From the NCBI GenBank assembly GCA_902514625.1, contig CABXRK010000016.1:1-36852 (forward strand): a stretch of DNA of 36,852 nucleotides. Reading direction: 5' to 3'. Positions within the stretch are counted from its first letter, which is position 1. The number at the start of each line of letters is the position of its first letter. Positions 8,335-16,723 of the stretch are shown here, piece after piece. The position numbers and the translations under genes are program-made. The DNA is from an uncultured Bacteroidota bacterium. Its GTDB lineage: Bacteria; Bacteroidota; Bacteroidia; Flavobacteriales; Flavobacteriaceae. Under the pieces are notes generated by a model. That model had not been told where the DNA came from. It saw nothing but the letters and a program-made list of their open reading frames with translations, and did no database searches.

Positions 8335-9216
8335 ATGAAATTTCTTAAAGGAACTGGGGTAGCGATGATAACTCCTTTTGATCATAATGATTCTATTGAT
8401 TATAAAGCAATCCCAAAAATAGTTGAACATTTAGTTTTAGGTGGTGCCGACTATATAGTTCTTTTAGGTACCACTTCTGAATCTCCCACTCTTAATAGGA
8501 AAGAAAAGGGAGAAGTAATTAAACTAATCATAGAAACAAATAATAATAGAATTCCATTAGTTATTGGATTAGGGGGCAATAATACTGAATTAATTAAAGA
8601 GGAAATAAAAAGAGTTAATAACCTAGATTTTTCTGCTGTTTTATCCGTTTGCCCATATTATAATAAACCAAATCAAAGGGGGATTTATAGACATTATGAA
8701 GAATTAGTAAAAGTTTCAAAACATCCTATAATAATTTATAATGTTCCTTCTAGAACTGGTGTAAATATTGATAGTGAAACAATAATTAAATTAGCTAAGA
8801 ATTTCAAGAGTATTGTCGCAATTAAGGAAGCTTCTGGAAACTTTTCAATGGCATTAGATTTATTGAAAAATGCTCCTAAAGATTTTCATGTAATTTCTGG
8901 TGATGACTTATTAGCCTTACCTATGGTTTTAGCTGGAGGTTCAGGAGTAATATCAGTATTAGCAGGTGGCCCTACAACTGAATTTAAAAAAATGATTGAC
9001 TTTGGTTTAAAAGGTGATTCTGAAAAGTCATACAAGATTTTTTATAAATTACTACCTTTAATTAAACTAATATTTAAAGAAGGCAATCCTTCAGGAATTA
9101 AGTGTTTGAGTAGCTTAATGAATTTATGTAAAAACAAGCTTAGGTTACCTCTAGTTGAAGTTTCGAATAATTTAAAATTATCAATTAAAAAAGAATTTGA
9201 TGTTTTGAGTCATTAG
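8335..9216 (+). CDS. dapA: 4-hydroxy-tetrahydrodipicolinate synthase
   Basis: Condenses pyruvate with aspartate semialdehyde, the first committed step toward diaminopimelate and lysine, and so feeds peptidoglycan. The (beta/alpha)8 lyase has GTGVAMITPF at the N-terminus, the GTTSESPTL phosphate/substrate loop, YNVPSRTG (with the proton-relay tyrosine) and the Schiff-base lysine in AIKEASGN. I choose the ATG at 8335 because MKFLKGTGV aligns with the usual family start. A TTG at 8323 would add four residues and overlap the DUF6913 stop codon. The product is 293 residues, a normal length. Confidence 0.96.
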   Translation: MKFLKGTGVAMITPFDHNDSIDYKAIPKIVEHLVLGGADYIVLLGTTSESPTLNRKEKGEVIKLIIETNNNRIPLVIGLGGNNTELIKEEIKRVNNLDFSAVLSVCPYYNKPNQRGIYRHYEELVKVSKHPIIIYNVPSRTGVNIDSETIIKLAKNFKSIVAIKEASGNFSMALDLLKNAPKDFHVISGDDLLALPMVLAGGSGVISVLAGGPTTEFKKMIDFGLKGDSEKSYKIFYKLLPLIKLIFKEGNPSGIKCLSSLMNLCKNKLRLPLVEVSNNLKLSIKKEFDVLSH

Positions 9217-9252
9217 TTTGATTAAGTTATAATAATTCATTTATAAACTGAA

Positions 9253-9285
9253 TTGTGTTTAAGTTTTCAAATTTTACTATTTTTG
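9253..9285 (+). promoter_or_regulatory. Candidate promoter for bamD, nearly leaderless
   Basis: TATTTTTG at 9278-9285 matches the Bacteroidota -7 consensus TAnnTTTG, and a TTG at 9253-9255 lies 22 bp further upstream (slightly wide). The start codon is only 4 bp after the motif, so transcription would begin at or next to the ATG. Confidence 0.45.
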
Positions 9286-9289
9286 CAAA

Positions 9290-10096
9290 ATGTTTAATGC
9301 AATTAAATTTTCTTTTACGTTAATATTTTTTTCAGTTCTTTTTTCTTGTAATGAATATCAGAAAATATTAAATAAGGCTACTATTAGTGATAAGAATAAA
9401 GCAGCTGAAAAGTATTATAAGAATGGTGAATATCGTAGGGCTTTAAATCTGTTTGAGCAAATTATTCCATCATATAAAGGGAAACCTCAACATCAAAGAA
9501 TAGTTTTCTTTTTTGCAAATTGCTATTTTCAAACAAATGATTATTATTTAGCATCTTATCAGTTTGAAAATTTTGTAAAATCATATCCTAAGAGTAATCG
9601 AGCAATTGAAGCACTTTTTATGCAAGCTAAATCTCAATACATGTTATCTCCTAGATATAGTTTAGAACAAAAAGAAACACATAAAGCTATGGATCTTTTG
9701 CAAATATTTATTGATAAATATCCTAATAGTGAGTTTGCAGAAGAGGCAAATGTTTATATTCAAGAATTGCAGGTTAAATTAGAAAAAAAAGATTTTGAAA
9801 TTTCCAAACAATATTATACAATTAGAGATTATAGGGCCGCCATTAATTCAATTGATAATTTTATAGCAAATAACCCTGGAACTATATATAGAGAGGAAGC
9901 TCTTTTTTACAAGTTTTTATCTTCTTATGAAATAGCTATTAACAGTATAATTTCAAAAAAAATAGACCGTTTAGAATCTTTAAACAAAATTTATGAAACA
10001 ATAAAAAGATATTACCCTGAAACTATTTTTGAAACTTCGTTAATAGAAAAACTTGAAATAGCTGGTAAAGAAATTGAAATGTTAAAACAAATTTAA
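9290..10096 (+). CDS. bamD: Outer-membrane assembly lipoprotein BamD
   Basis: A lipoprotein of the BAM complex that inserts beta-barrel proteins into the outer membrane. The N-terminus is a lipoprotein signal peptide with lipobox LFSC (C20 is the lipidated cysteine). The rest (268 residues in total) is a TPR superhelix: A.KYYKNGEYRRALNLFEQI, Y.FANCYFQTNDYYLASYQFENFVKSYP, and later repeats around 120-160 and 170-215. This is the usual BamD length and architecture. It heads a tight run, with the omega-subunit gene 10 bp downstream. A -7-like promoter motif ends 4 bp before its ATG. Confidence 0.93.
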   Translation: MFNAIKFSFTLIFFSVLFSCNEYQKILNKATISDKNKAAEKYYKNGEYRRALNLFEQIIPSYKGKPQHQRIVFFFANCYFQTNDYYLASYQFENFVKSYPKSNRAIEALFMQAKSQYMLSPRYSLEQKETHKAMDLLQIFIDKYPNSEFAEEANVYIQELQVKLEKKDFEISKQYYTIRDYRAAINSIDNFIANNPGTIYREEALFYKFLSSYEIAINSIISKKIDRLESLNKIYETIKRYYPETIFETSLIEKLEIAGKEIEMLKQI

Positions 10097-10106
10097 ATTA
10101 TAAAAA

Positions 10107-10439
10107 ATGACAAAATACAGAGAGTCTAAAGCTTCATTAAGCACTAAGACATATAATAAAAATAAATTAGAAGAAAAAACTAAAAATATTTATGAAGCAG
10201 TTTCTATTATTGCTAAAAGAACATCTCAAATAAATCATGACATAAAGAAAGAACTTCATGAAAAATTAGATGAATTTGCTACACATAATGATAGTTTAGA
10301 AGAGATTTTTGAAAATAAAGAGCAGATTGAAGTTTCGAAATTTTATGAAAGCTTGCCAAAACCTCATGCTATTGCAATTGAAGAATGGCTTAATCAAAAA
10401 ATATATCATAGATCTTCATCAGAAGATACCAATTTATAA
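10107..10439 (+). CDS. rpoZ: RNA polymerase omega subunit, Bacteroidota (Rpb6-like) type
   Basis: A 110-residue acidic helical protein. The central NIYEAVSIIAKRTSQINHDIKKEL segment corresponds to the omega/Rpb6 core that clamps the beta' subunit. The EIFENKEQIEVSKFYE and LPKPHAIAIEEWL segments are characteristic of the flavobacterial version, which diverges from E. coli omega. The gene sits between bamD and coaBC, as commonly seen in Flavobacteriia. It lies 10 bp after bamD and 3 bp before coaBC, so it is part of that operon. The omega subunit supports polymerase assembly; regulation by ppGpp should not be assumed in this phylum. Confidence 0.88.
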   Translation: MTKYRESKASLSTKTYNKNKLEEKTKNIYEAVSIIAKRTSQINHDIKKELHEKLDEFATHNDSLEEIFENKEQIEVSKFYESLPKPHAIAIEEWLNQKIYHRSSSEDTNL

Positions 10440-10442
10440 ATT

Positions 10443-11657
10443 ATGTCCATTTTAAGCGGAAAAAATGTTCTACTAGGTGTATGTGGAGGAATTGCCGCTT
10501 ATAAAACCCCTATACTTGTAAGGTTATTAATTAAAATTGGGGCTAAAGTTAAAGTTATTATGACCCCCTCTGCTAAAGAATTTGTTACTCCTTTAACTTT
10601 ATCAACTTTAACAAATTATCCAGTTTTTGACCAATTTATTTCTAATGATGATCAGAATCCATTATGGAATAACCATGTAGATATGGCTATATGGGCTGAT
10701 TTAATGATAATAGCTCCCGCTACATCTAATATAATTTCATTAATGGCAAATGCAGAGTCAAAAAACTTATTAGTTGCAACATATTTATCTTCAAAATGTC
10801 AAATTTATATAGCTCCTGCTATGGATTTAGATATGTTTAATCATCCGGCCACAAAGAAAAATATTAAGAAATTAAAAAGTTTTGGCAATTATGTTTTGCC
10901 ATCTCCTGAAGGATTTTTAGCTAGTGGATTGAAAGGGAAGGGTAGAATGATGGAGCCTGAAGGAATAATTTTATATATTGAAAATAATATTATTAGAAAA
11001 TTACCCTTATACAAGAAGAAAGTCTTAATAACTGCAGGTCCTACTCATGAGTATATTGATCCTGTTCGTTTTATTGGAAATAATTCTTCTGGATTAATGG
11101 GTTATGAATTAGCTAAAGCTTCTTTAGAATTAGGTGCAGAGGTATTTTTAATTTCTGGTCCAACTCATTTGAAAATTAAAAACGATAATCTTAATTTAAT
11201 AAATGTAGTTTCTGCGGAAGAAATGTTTAAAAAGGTTAAAAGTAAATTTAATTCAGTTGATATTGTTATTTCAGCTGCTGCGATAGCTGATTTCACTCCT
11301 ATCAAGAAGCATAGAAAGAAGATAAAAAAAAATAAAGGATTAGGAAATATTGAATTAAAAGAAACAAAAGACATTTTATATAAACTAGGGAAACTTAAAA
11401 AACAACAAATTTTAGTTGGATTTGCACTTGAAACAGATAATGAAATTAATAACGCTAAAGCTAAATTGGTATCAAAAAAATTAGATATAATTGTTTTAAA
11501 TTCTTTAAATGATGAAAATGCTGGATTTGGAAAAATGAATAAGGTTACAATAATTTCTAAAAATTCTGATCCGATTTTTTATGAGCTTAAAGAAAAGAAA
11601 AAGGTCGCAAGAGATATAATGAATAATATTTTGATTTATAGTGAAAAAAAAGTTTAA
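10443..11657 (+). CDS. coaBC: CoaBC, bifunctional phosphopantothenoylcysteine decarboxylase/synthetase
   Basis: Performs two consecutive CoA-pathway steps: CoaB couples phosphopantothenate to cysteine with CTP, and the flavoprotein CoaC decarboxylates the product. The CoaC half (1-185) has GVCGGIAAYK, the active-site histidine in NNHVDMA (H78), APATSN and PAMD.DMF. The CoaB half (190-404) starts with VLITAGPTHEYIDPVRFI.N.SSG and contains AAAIADF and GFALET. One oddity: where E. coli Dfp has its catalytic cysteine (ACG..G.GRM), this protein reads ASGLKGKGRM, with a serine at about 161. The 3' end overlaps the next gene by 17 bp. Confidence 0.95.
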   Translation: MSILSGKNVLLGVCGGIAAYKTPILVRLLIKIGAKVKVIMTPSAKEFVTPLTLSTLTNYPVFDQFISNDDQNPLWNNHVDMAIWADLMIIAPATSNIISLMANAESKNLLVATYLSSKCQIYIAPAMDLDMFNHPATKKNIKKLKSFGNYVLPSPEGFLASGLKGKGRMMEPEGIILYIENNIIRKLPLYKKKVLITAGPTHEYIDPVRFIGNNSSGLMGYELAKASLELGAEVFLISGPTHLKIKNDNLNLINVVSAEEMFKKVKSKFNSVDIVISAAAIADFTPIKKHRKKIKKNKGLGNIELKETKDILYKLGKLKKQQILVGFALETDNEINNAKAKLVSKKLDIIVLNSLNDENAGFGKMNKVTIISKNSDPIFYELKEKKKVARDIMNNILIYSEKKV

Positions 11658-12528
11658 TTATCTTATTGTTTTATTTTCATTTAATCTTTTCGCTCAAGAA
11701 ATAGATTGTAAGGTTATAGTTAATTCTAATTTGGTTGATCAGACAAATCAAAAAATTTTTAAAACTTTAGAAAAGTCTTTAAGTGAATTTATAAACACAA
11801 ATGTTTGGACTGATAAAAAGCGTTTAGTTGAAGAAAAAACTTCTTGTAGTTTAATAATTAATTTAACTAATTATAGTTCATCAAATTTTCAAGGAACCTT
11901 TCAGATTCAGGTTCAAAGACCTATTTTTAATTCAAATTATGATTCACCTATATTGAATTTATTAGATAAAGACATTTCATTTAGTTATCAAGAGTTTCAG
12001 CCTCTATTTTTTAATAGTTCAATTTATGAATCAAATTTAATTTCTTTAATAAGTTATTATATATATATAATTTTAGGTTTAGAGGCGGATTCTTTAAAAA
12101 TTAATTCTGGTACAATATATTATAATAAAGCATTAAAAATATTAAACTTAGCTCAGCAAAATAATTATAAGGGATGGAACCAAATTGATGGAAATAGAAA
12201 TAGGTTTTGGTTAATTGATTCTCTTTTATCAAACACATACTTTGAATTTAGAACAATTTTATATTCTTATCATCGTCAAGGTCTTGATATTATGATAGAG
12301 GACCCTGTTTTAGCTAAAAACAACATTTTAAAAAGTCTGATGTTATTTGAAGACCTCCATTCTAGAAGACCAGATTCATATTTAATTAAGACTTTTTTTG
12401 ATGCTAAATCAAATGAAATTGTTGATATTTTTTCTAATGGACCAAAAGTTAAATTATCAAAAGCAATTAAAACCCTTAATAAAGTTGCTCCATTTTTTGG
12501 TGCTGAATGGAAAAAAATTAATTACTAA
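11641..12528 (+). CDS. DUF4835 family secreted/periplasmic protein
   Basis: A 295-residue protein with an N-terminal signal peptide (hydrophobic stretch YLIVLFSFNLF, likely cleavage after FAQ). It resembles the Bacteroidota DUF4835 family, which is regularly found between coaBC and recN. I recall some annotation pipelines naming this family PorD and linking it to type IX secretion, but nothing in this window confirms that. Two cysteines in the mature part (about C23 and C69) could form a disulfide. The C-terminal half is predicted helical (YYNKALKILNLAQ...). Translation starts at a GTG inside the last codons of coaBC, so coupling to that gene is likely. Confidence 0.82.
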   Translation: MKKKFNYLIVLFSFNLFAQEIDCKVIVNSNLVDQTNQKIFKTLEKSLSEFINTNVWTDKKRLVEEKTSCSLIINLTNYSSSNFQGTFQIQVQRPIFNSNYDSPILNLLDKDISFSYQEFQPLFFNSSIYESNLISLISYYIYIILGLEADSLKINSGTIYYNKALKILNLAQQNNYKGWNQIDGNRNRFWLIDSLLSNTYFEFRTILYSYHRQGLDIMIEDPVLAKNNILKSLMLFEDLHSRRPDSYLIKTFFDAKSNEIVDIFSNGPKVKLSKAIKTLNKVAPFFGAEWKKINY

Positions 12529-12536
12529 TTCTTTTA

Positions 12537-12568
12537 TTTGAATTAACTAGTAAACTAAATTATATTTG
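12537..12568 (+). promoter_or_regulatory. Promoter of recN (TTTG-N20-TATATTTG)
   Basis: TTTG at 12537-12540 and TATATTTG at 12561-12568 are separated by 20 bp, a full match to the Bacteroidota -33/-7 promoter pattern. The predicted start of transcription is near 12573, giving a leader of about 18 nt before the recN TTG codon. This suggests that recN-fabI-YbbR-coaE is a transcription unit of its own. Confidence 0.6.
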
Positions 12569-12590
12569 ATAGTATCATAGAATATTAAAA

Positions 12591-14258
12591 TTGTTAAAAG
12601 ATCTTGTCATAAACAACTATGCTTTAATTGAAAATCTGGATGTAAATTTGGATCATGGTTTAACTTGTATAACTGGAGAAACAGGAGCAGGGAAGTCGAT
12701 TTTGTTGGGGGGAATGTCTTTACTTTTAGGTAAAAGAGCTGATCTTAAGAATTTAAAAGATCCTCTAAGAAAGTGTGTAGTGGAAGCCACTTTTCATATT
12801 GAAAAATATAATTTAAAGCCTTTATTTAATTCTTTGTCTTTAGATTATGATCCAATTACAATAGTTAGAAGAGAAATAAATCCTTCTGGTAAATCTAGAG
12901 CTTACATTAATGATGGTCCTGCTAAGCTTGAAGTTTTAAATTACATAGGAGGATATTTAATTGATATACATTCTCAAAATGAAACTTTTTCTTTAATAAA
13001 TTCTGATTATCAATTAGAAGTATTAGATGCTTTGGCAAAAAATTTTAGTTTAAAAAAAGAATTTAAGAACCTGTTAATACAATTCAATAAAACTGATAAA
13101 GAACTTGAAAAGCTAGAAAATAAAAAAGAAGCATATAATAATGAAACAGAATATGTTAGATTTTTAATAGATGAATTGAATAAATCAAAATTTGAAGAAA
13201 TAGATCTTTCTTTATTAGAAGATGAACTAAATTCTTTAAATAATATTGAGGAAGTAGTTTCTCTTATTAAATCATCCTATCAAAATATAAATGATGAAAA
13301 TATAGGATTGATATTTCGATTTAATGAAATTTTAAATTCTTTTAGTAAATTATCTAAATTGAGTAATAAATATAATAATGTTAAAGAAAGATTAGAAATT
13401 TTAAAAATCGAGTTTGATGATATAAACTCCGAAATAGACAAATTCACGGATTCTTTAGAATCTGATCCTAATAGAGTAGAGGTGTTGACAAAAAAAATAA
13501 ACTTAATTTATAATTTATTTAAAAAACATAAGGTTAACTCTATTATAGAATTAATAAAGGTTAAAAACGAGCTCGAGAAAAAAATTACTAATTCAGATTC
13601 ATTAGAAAAAAAGATTGAAGAATTATATATAATCAAAAATAAATCTCATGGAGAATTGCTAAAACTATCAATTGAGTTAAATAAAAATAGATCAAAAAAC
13701 ATTCCTAAACTCAAAAATGAATTGGAAGAAATTCTTAAAAAAATTGGAATGAAAAATGCTAGATTTAATATAGAATTAGAGAAATCAGAAAAGTTTTTAA
13801 GTCATGGTACAGATAACATTAAATTTGGGTTTTCAGCAAACAAAGGATCAGGATTTAAATTATTAAAAACTGTTGTTTCTGGAGGAGAATTGTCCAGGAT
13901 AATGTTTTCAATAAAAATAATATTATCGAGATATAAATCTCTTCCCACAATTATTTTTGATGAGATAGAAAGTGGTGTCTCTGGAGATGTTTCAATTAAA
14001 ATCGCTCAATTAATGACAAAGATGAGTAAATATATGCAAGTGATTGTTATTTCTCACTTACCTCAGGTAGCTGCAAAGGGGGATTATCATTTCAAAGTTT
14101 ACAAAGAATCAAATAAAAATATAACAGAAACAAAAATAAAGTTACTTTCAAAAAAAGAAAGACAAATTGAAATTGCTGAAATGTTAGGTGGGGGAAAGAA
14201 TTCTTTAACAGCTTTAGAACATGCGAAACAATTATTGAATAAACGTATATTTGAATAA
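12591..14258 (+). CDS. recN: DNA repair ATPase RecN
   Basis: An SMC-like ATPase acting early in double-strand-break repair. The N-terminal half-site LKDLVINNYALIENL is followed by Walker A TGETGAGKSILL (about residues 29-40). A long coiled-coil middle (about 150-370, rich in K, E, L, N) follows. The C-terminal half has the ABC signature VSGGELSR and Walker B TIIFDEIESGVSG, then VISHLPQVAA. The length of 555 residues is normal. The start is a TTG: it falls exactly where the family begins, and no earlier start fits. A good promoter lies just upstream, and fabI follows after 12 bp. Confidence 0.97.
   Translation: MLKDLVINNYALIENLDVNLDHGLTCITGETGAGKSILLGGMSLLLGKRADLKNLKDPLRKCVVEATFHIEKYNLKPLFNSLSLDYDPITIVRREINPSGKSRAYINDGPAKLEVLNYIGGYLIDIHSQNETFSLINSDYQLEVLDALAKNFSLKKEFKNLLIQFNKTDKELEKLENKKEAYNNETEYVRFLIDELNKSKFEEIDLSLLEDELNSLNNIEEVVSLIKSSYQNINDENIGLIFRFNEILNSFSKLSKLSNKYNNVKERLEILKIEFDDINSEIDKFTDSLESDPNRVEVLTKKINLIYNLFKKHKVNSIIELIKVKNELEKKITNSDSLEKKIEELYIIKNKSHGELLKLSIELNKNRSKNIPKLKNELEEILKKIGMKNARFNIELEKSEKFLSHGTDNIKFGFSANKGSGFKLLKTVVSGGELSRIMFSIKIILSRYKSLPTIIFDEIESGVSGDVSIKIAQLMTKMSKYMQVIVISHLPQVAAKGDYHFKVYKESNKNITETKIKLLSKKERQIEIAEMLGGGKNSLTALEHAKQLLNKRIFE
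14246..14253 (+). promoter_or_regulatory. Candidate internal -7 element before fabI
   Basis: TATATTTG inside the last codons of recN matches TAnnTTTG, 17 bp before the fabI ATG. No TTG stands at the expected -33 position. A separate promoter for the probably essential fabI would make sense, but the match may be chance. Confidence 0.28.
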
Positions 14259-14270
14259 ATTAAAATTGTT

Positions 14271-15086
14271 ATGTATAATAAAATATTAAAAGGTAAAAAA
14301 GGAATAATTTTTGGAGCGCTTGATGAAAATTCTATCGCTTGGAAGGTGTCTGAAAGAGTTTGCGAAGAGGGTGGTGATATAGTTTTAACAAATACACCTG
14401 TAGCTTTAAGAATGGGAAATATTGATCATTTGGCATCAAAGATTGATTGTCCTGTAATTCCAGCAGATGCAACATCTTTAAATGATTTAGAGGAACTTGT
14501 TGAATCAGCTATTTCTCATTTTGGAGGCAAATTAGATTTCATTTTACATTCAATAGGTATGTCAGTTAACGTTAGAAAAGGGAAAGAATATACTGATTTA
14601 AATTACGAATGGATGAAAAAAGGATGGGACATTTCAGCAGTAACTTTTCATAAACTTATGCAAGTATTGTATAAAAAGGATTCTATGAATGAATGGGGAA
14701 GTATAATTGCTTTAAGTTATATAGCTGCCCAAAGAACTTTTCCTAATTATAATGACATGGCTGACAATAAAGCATATTTAGAGTCAATTGCAAGGAGTTT
14801 TGGATACTTTATGGGGAAAGATAAAAATGTAAGAGTAAATACTATATCTCAGTCCCCTACAATTACTACAGCGGGTCAAGGAGTGAAAGGATTAGAAGGA
14901 TTTTTAAAATATGCCCAAAAAACCTCTCCTTTAGGAAATGCTTCTGCAAGAGAGTGTGCCGATTATGTCGTAATGATGTTTTCTGATTATACTAAAAAAG
15001 TTACTTTACAAAATCTTTTTCATGATGGAGGGTTTTCAAGTGTTGGTGTAAGTCAGGAAATAATTGATTTTCTAGAAAAGAAATAA
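14271..15086 (+). CDS. fabI: Enoyl-ACP reductase FabI (NADH)
   Basis: Reduces trans-2-enoyl-ACP in the last step of each fatty-acid elongation cycle. It is a short-chain dehydrogenase-type Rossmann protein of 271 residues. The cofactor loop GALDENSIAWKVSE (about 15-28) is the FabI variant of the glycine-rich motif. The active site has Y150, Y160 and K167 in the Y-x6-K arrangement (NYNDMADNKAYLES), and the substrate loop contains SPTITTAGQGVKGL. It is the expected target of triclosan-like inhibitors by family membership. It lies 12 bp after recN and 8 bp before the YbbR-like gene, within the same transcription unit. Confidence 0.97.
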   Translation: MYNKILKGKKGIIFGALDENSIAWKVSERVCEEGGDIVLTNTPVALRMGNIDHLASKIDCPVIPADATSLNDLEELVESAISHFGGKLDFILHSIGMSVNVRKGKEYTDLNYEWMKKGWDISAVTFHKLMQVLYKKDSMNEWGSIIALSYIAAQRTFPNYNDMADNKAYLESIARSFGYFMGKDKNVRVNTISQSPTITTAGQGVKGLEGFLKYAQKTSPLGNASARECADYVVMMFSDYTKKVTLQNLFHDGGFSSVGVSQEIIDFLEKK

Positions 15087-15094
15087 ATCATTTT

Positions 15095-16060
15095 ATGCAA
15101 TTAAATAATTACTTCCTAAAGTTTATTAATAATTTTTTATTGGGAAGAGTAAGGTTGATTTATATTATAATATTTTTTTTTATTTCTTTCTCTTTTTGGA
15201 CTCTTACTAAGCTTTCTAATGAATATAGCACTATAATTAGCTTTGAATTAGAATTTGATAAGTTACCTTCTTATTTATTAATTAATGATATAAGTTATAA
15301 TAAGATTGATGTTTCTTTAAAAACAAGTGGATTTCAACTTTTATTTAATCAATTTTTTAATAAAAAAATTAAAATTAAATTATCAGAAAATAATATTATA
15401 GACGATGAAATTAAAATAAAATCTCAATCATTTTTACATTTAATAAAAGACAGATTAGATTCAAATACTGAAATTATTGGAGTTTTTCCAGAAGAAATTA
15501 AAATAAAATATATTAAAAAACACAGAAAACGTGTTCATCTTAAACCTCCAACATTTAATTTAAAATCTGGTTATGGCATTTCTAAAATCAAGTTTATTTC
15601 AGATAGTGTTTGGATTAATGGCTCAAAAGAAATACTTGATAAAATTAATTTTTTGCAAATCATGTCTCCTTATTTAAATTCAATTGATAAAGATTTTTCA
15701 TATAATTTTGAAATTATTGATAATGGAAAATTCACTATAGAAAAACTGAATATTTACGGTGATGTTTATGTTGAAAGGTTTTCAGAAAAAACCTTTTCTA
15801 TCCCTTTAGTAATTAAAAACCTCCCTGATTCTTCATCTATTAAATTATTTCCTAGTCATATAGATATCACTTTTTCAGCAAGTTTAAGCAGAATTAAAAT
15901 GATTGAGTCAAAAGATTTTCTTTTTACCACATCATTTTTGTTTATTAAGGATTCATTAAAAATGTTTCTGCCTGTTAAATTAGAACTATTTCCAGATCAA
16001 ATTGATAATATTAAATGGAATCCCAAAAAAGTTGAATTTTTGATTAAAAATAATTTTTAA
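15095..16060 (+). CDS. YbbR/CdaR-like domain protein, single-pass membrane
   Basis: A 321-residue protein with one N-terminal membrane segment (about residues 20-38, IYIIIFFFISFSFWTL) and a large beta-rich, presumably periplasmic, part resembling YbbR repeats (for example RVHLKPPTFNLKSGYGI, and V.INGSKEILDKI). In Firmicutes YbbR (CdaR) proteins regulate the diadenylate cyclase CdaA. Here no cdaA is adjacent, so a link to c-di-AMP is not shown. The Bacteroidota version is typically found immediately before coaE, as here; its stop shares a base with the coaE ATG (TAATG). Family membership is likely; the role is unknown. Confidence 0.75.
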   Translation: MQLNNYFLKFINNFLLGRVRLIYIIIFFFISFSFWTLTKLSNEYSTIISFELEFDKLPSYLLINDISYNKIDVSLKTSGFQLLFNQFFNKKIKIKLSENNIIDDEIKIKSQSFLHLIKDRLDSNTEIIGVFPEEIKIKYIKKHRKRVHLKPPTFNLKSGYGISKIKFISDSVWINGSKEILDKINFLQIMSPYLNSIDKDFSYNFEIIDNGKFTIEKLNIYGDVYVERFSEKTFSIPLVIKNLPDSSSIKLFPSHIDITFSASLSRIKMIESKDFLFTTSFLFIKDSLKMFLPVKLELFPDQIDNIKWNPKKVEFLIKNNF

Positions 16061-16650
16061 TGAACAAAATAGTTGGACTTACAGGTGGTATTGGAAGTGG
16101 AAAATCTAAAATTATTTCAATTTTTGAAAATCACGGAATTCCGTGTTATAAATCTGATATTAAAGCTAAAAAATTGATGATAAATGATCAAAATATTAAA
16201 AAATCAATAGTTCATATTTTTGGCAAAGAATCATATAAGCTTAATTTGTTGAATAAAGAATATATTTCTGAAAAAGTCTTTAAAAATAAAGACCTTTTAA
16301 ATTCACTAAATAATATTGTTCATCCTTTAGTTAAAGACGATTTTTTTAGTTGGAGAAAAAAACAAAATCATCCTTTTGTTATAATAGAATCTGCAATTTT
16401 ATTCCAATCTGGATTTAATTCTTTTTGCGATAAGATAATTTTTGTTGACTGTCCAAAAGAAATAAGAATAAAAAGAGTTATTAATAGAGATAATACTTTA
16501 AAAAAAAATGTTTTAAATCGTATTAATACTCAAGAGACGAATTTTGATTATATAAAATATTCAGATTATGTTGTTCTAAATATTAATTGGAATAAAACTT
16601 TAAAAAATATAAAAAAAATATACAAAAATTTAAATACAGAGTGTTTTTGA
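16060..16650 (+). CDS. coaE: Dephospho-CoA kinase CoaE
   Basis: Phosphorylates the 3'-hydroxyl of dephospho-CoA, the final step of CoA synthesis. It has 196 residues and a P-loop kinase fold. Walker A GGIGSGKS is at residues 9-16, a CoA-binding FGKESY region and LNNIVHPLV follow, then VIIESAILFQSG and VDCPKEIRIKRVINRD, the lid arginines. Together with coaBC about 4.4 kb upstream, the window holds two of the later CoA enzymes in one co-directional block. It overlaps the YbbR-like gene by one base and is followed by a 73-bp AT-rich gap. Confidence 0.95.
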   Translation: MNKIVGLTGGIGSGKSKIISIFENHGIPCYKSDIKAKKLMINDQNIKKSIVHIFGKESYKLNLLNKEYISEKVFKNKDLLNSLNNIVHPLVKDDFFSWRKKQNHPFVIIESAILFQSGFNSFCDKIIFVDCPKEIRIKRVINRDNTLKKNVLNRINTQETNFDYIKYSDYVVLNINWNKTLKNIKKIYKNLNTECF

Positions 16651-16723
16651 ATCTTCAATTAACAAACTCTTATTATAATTATTTATATTTTTTTATCATT
16701 TTTACATAATTATTTTATTTAAA

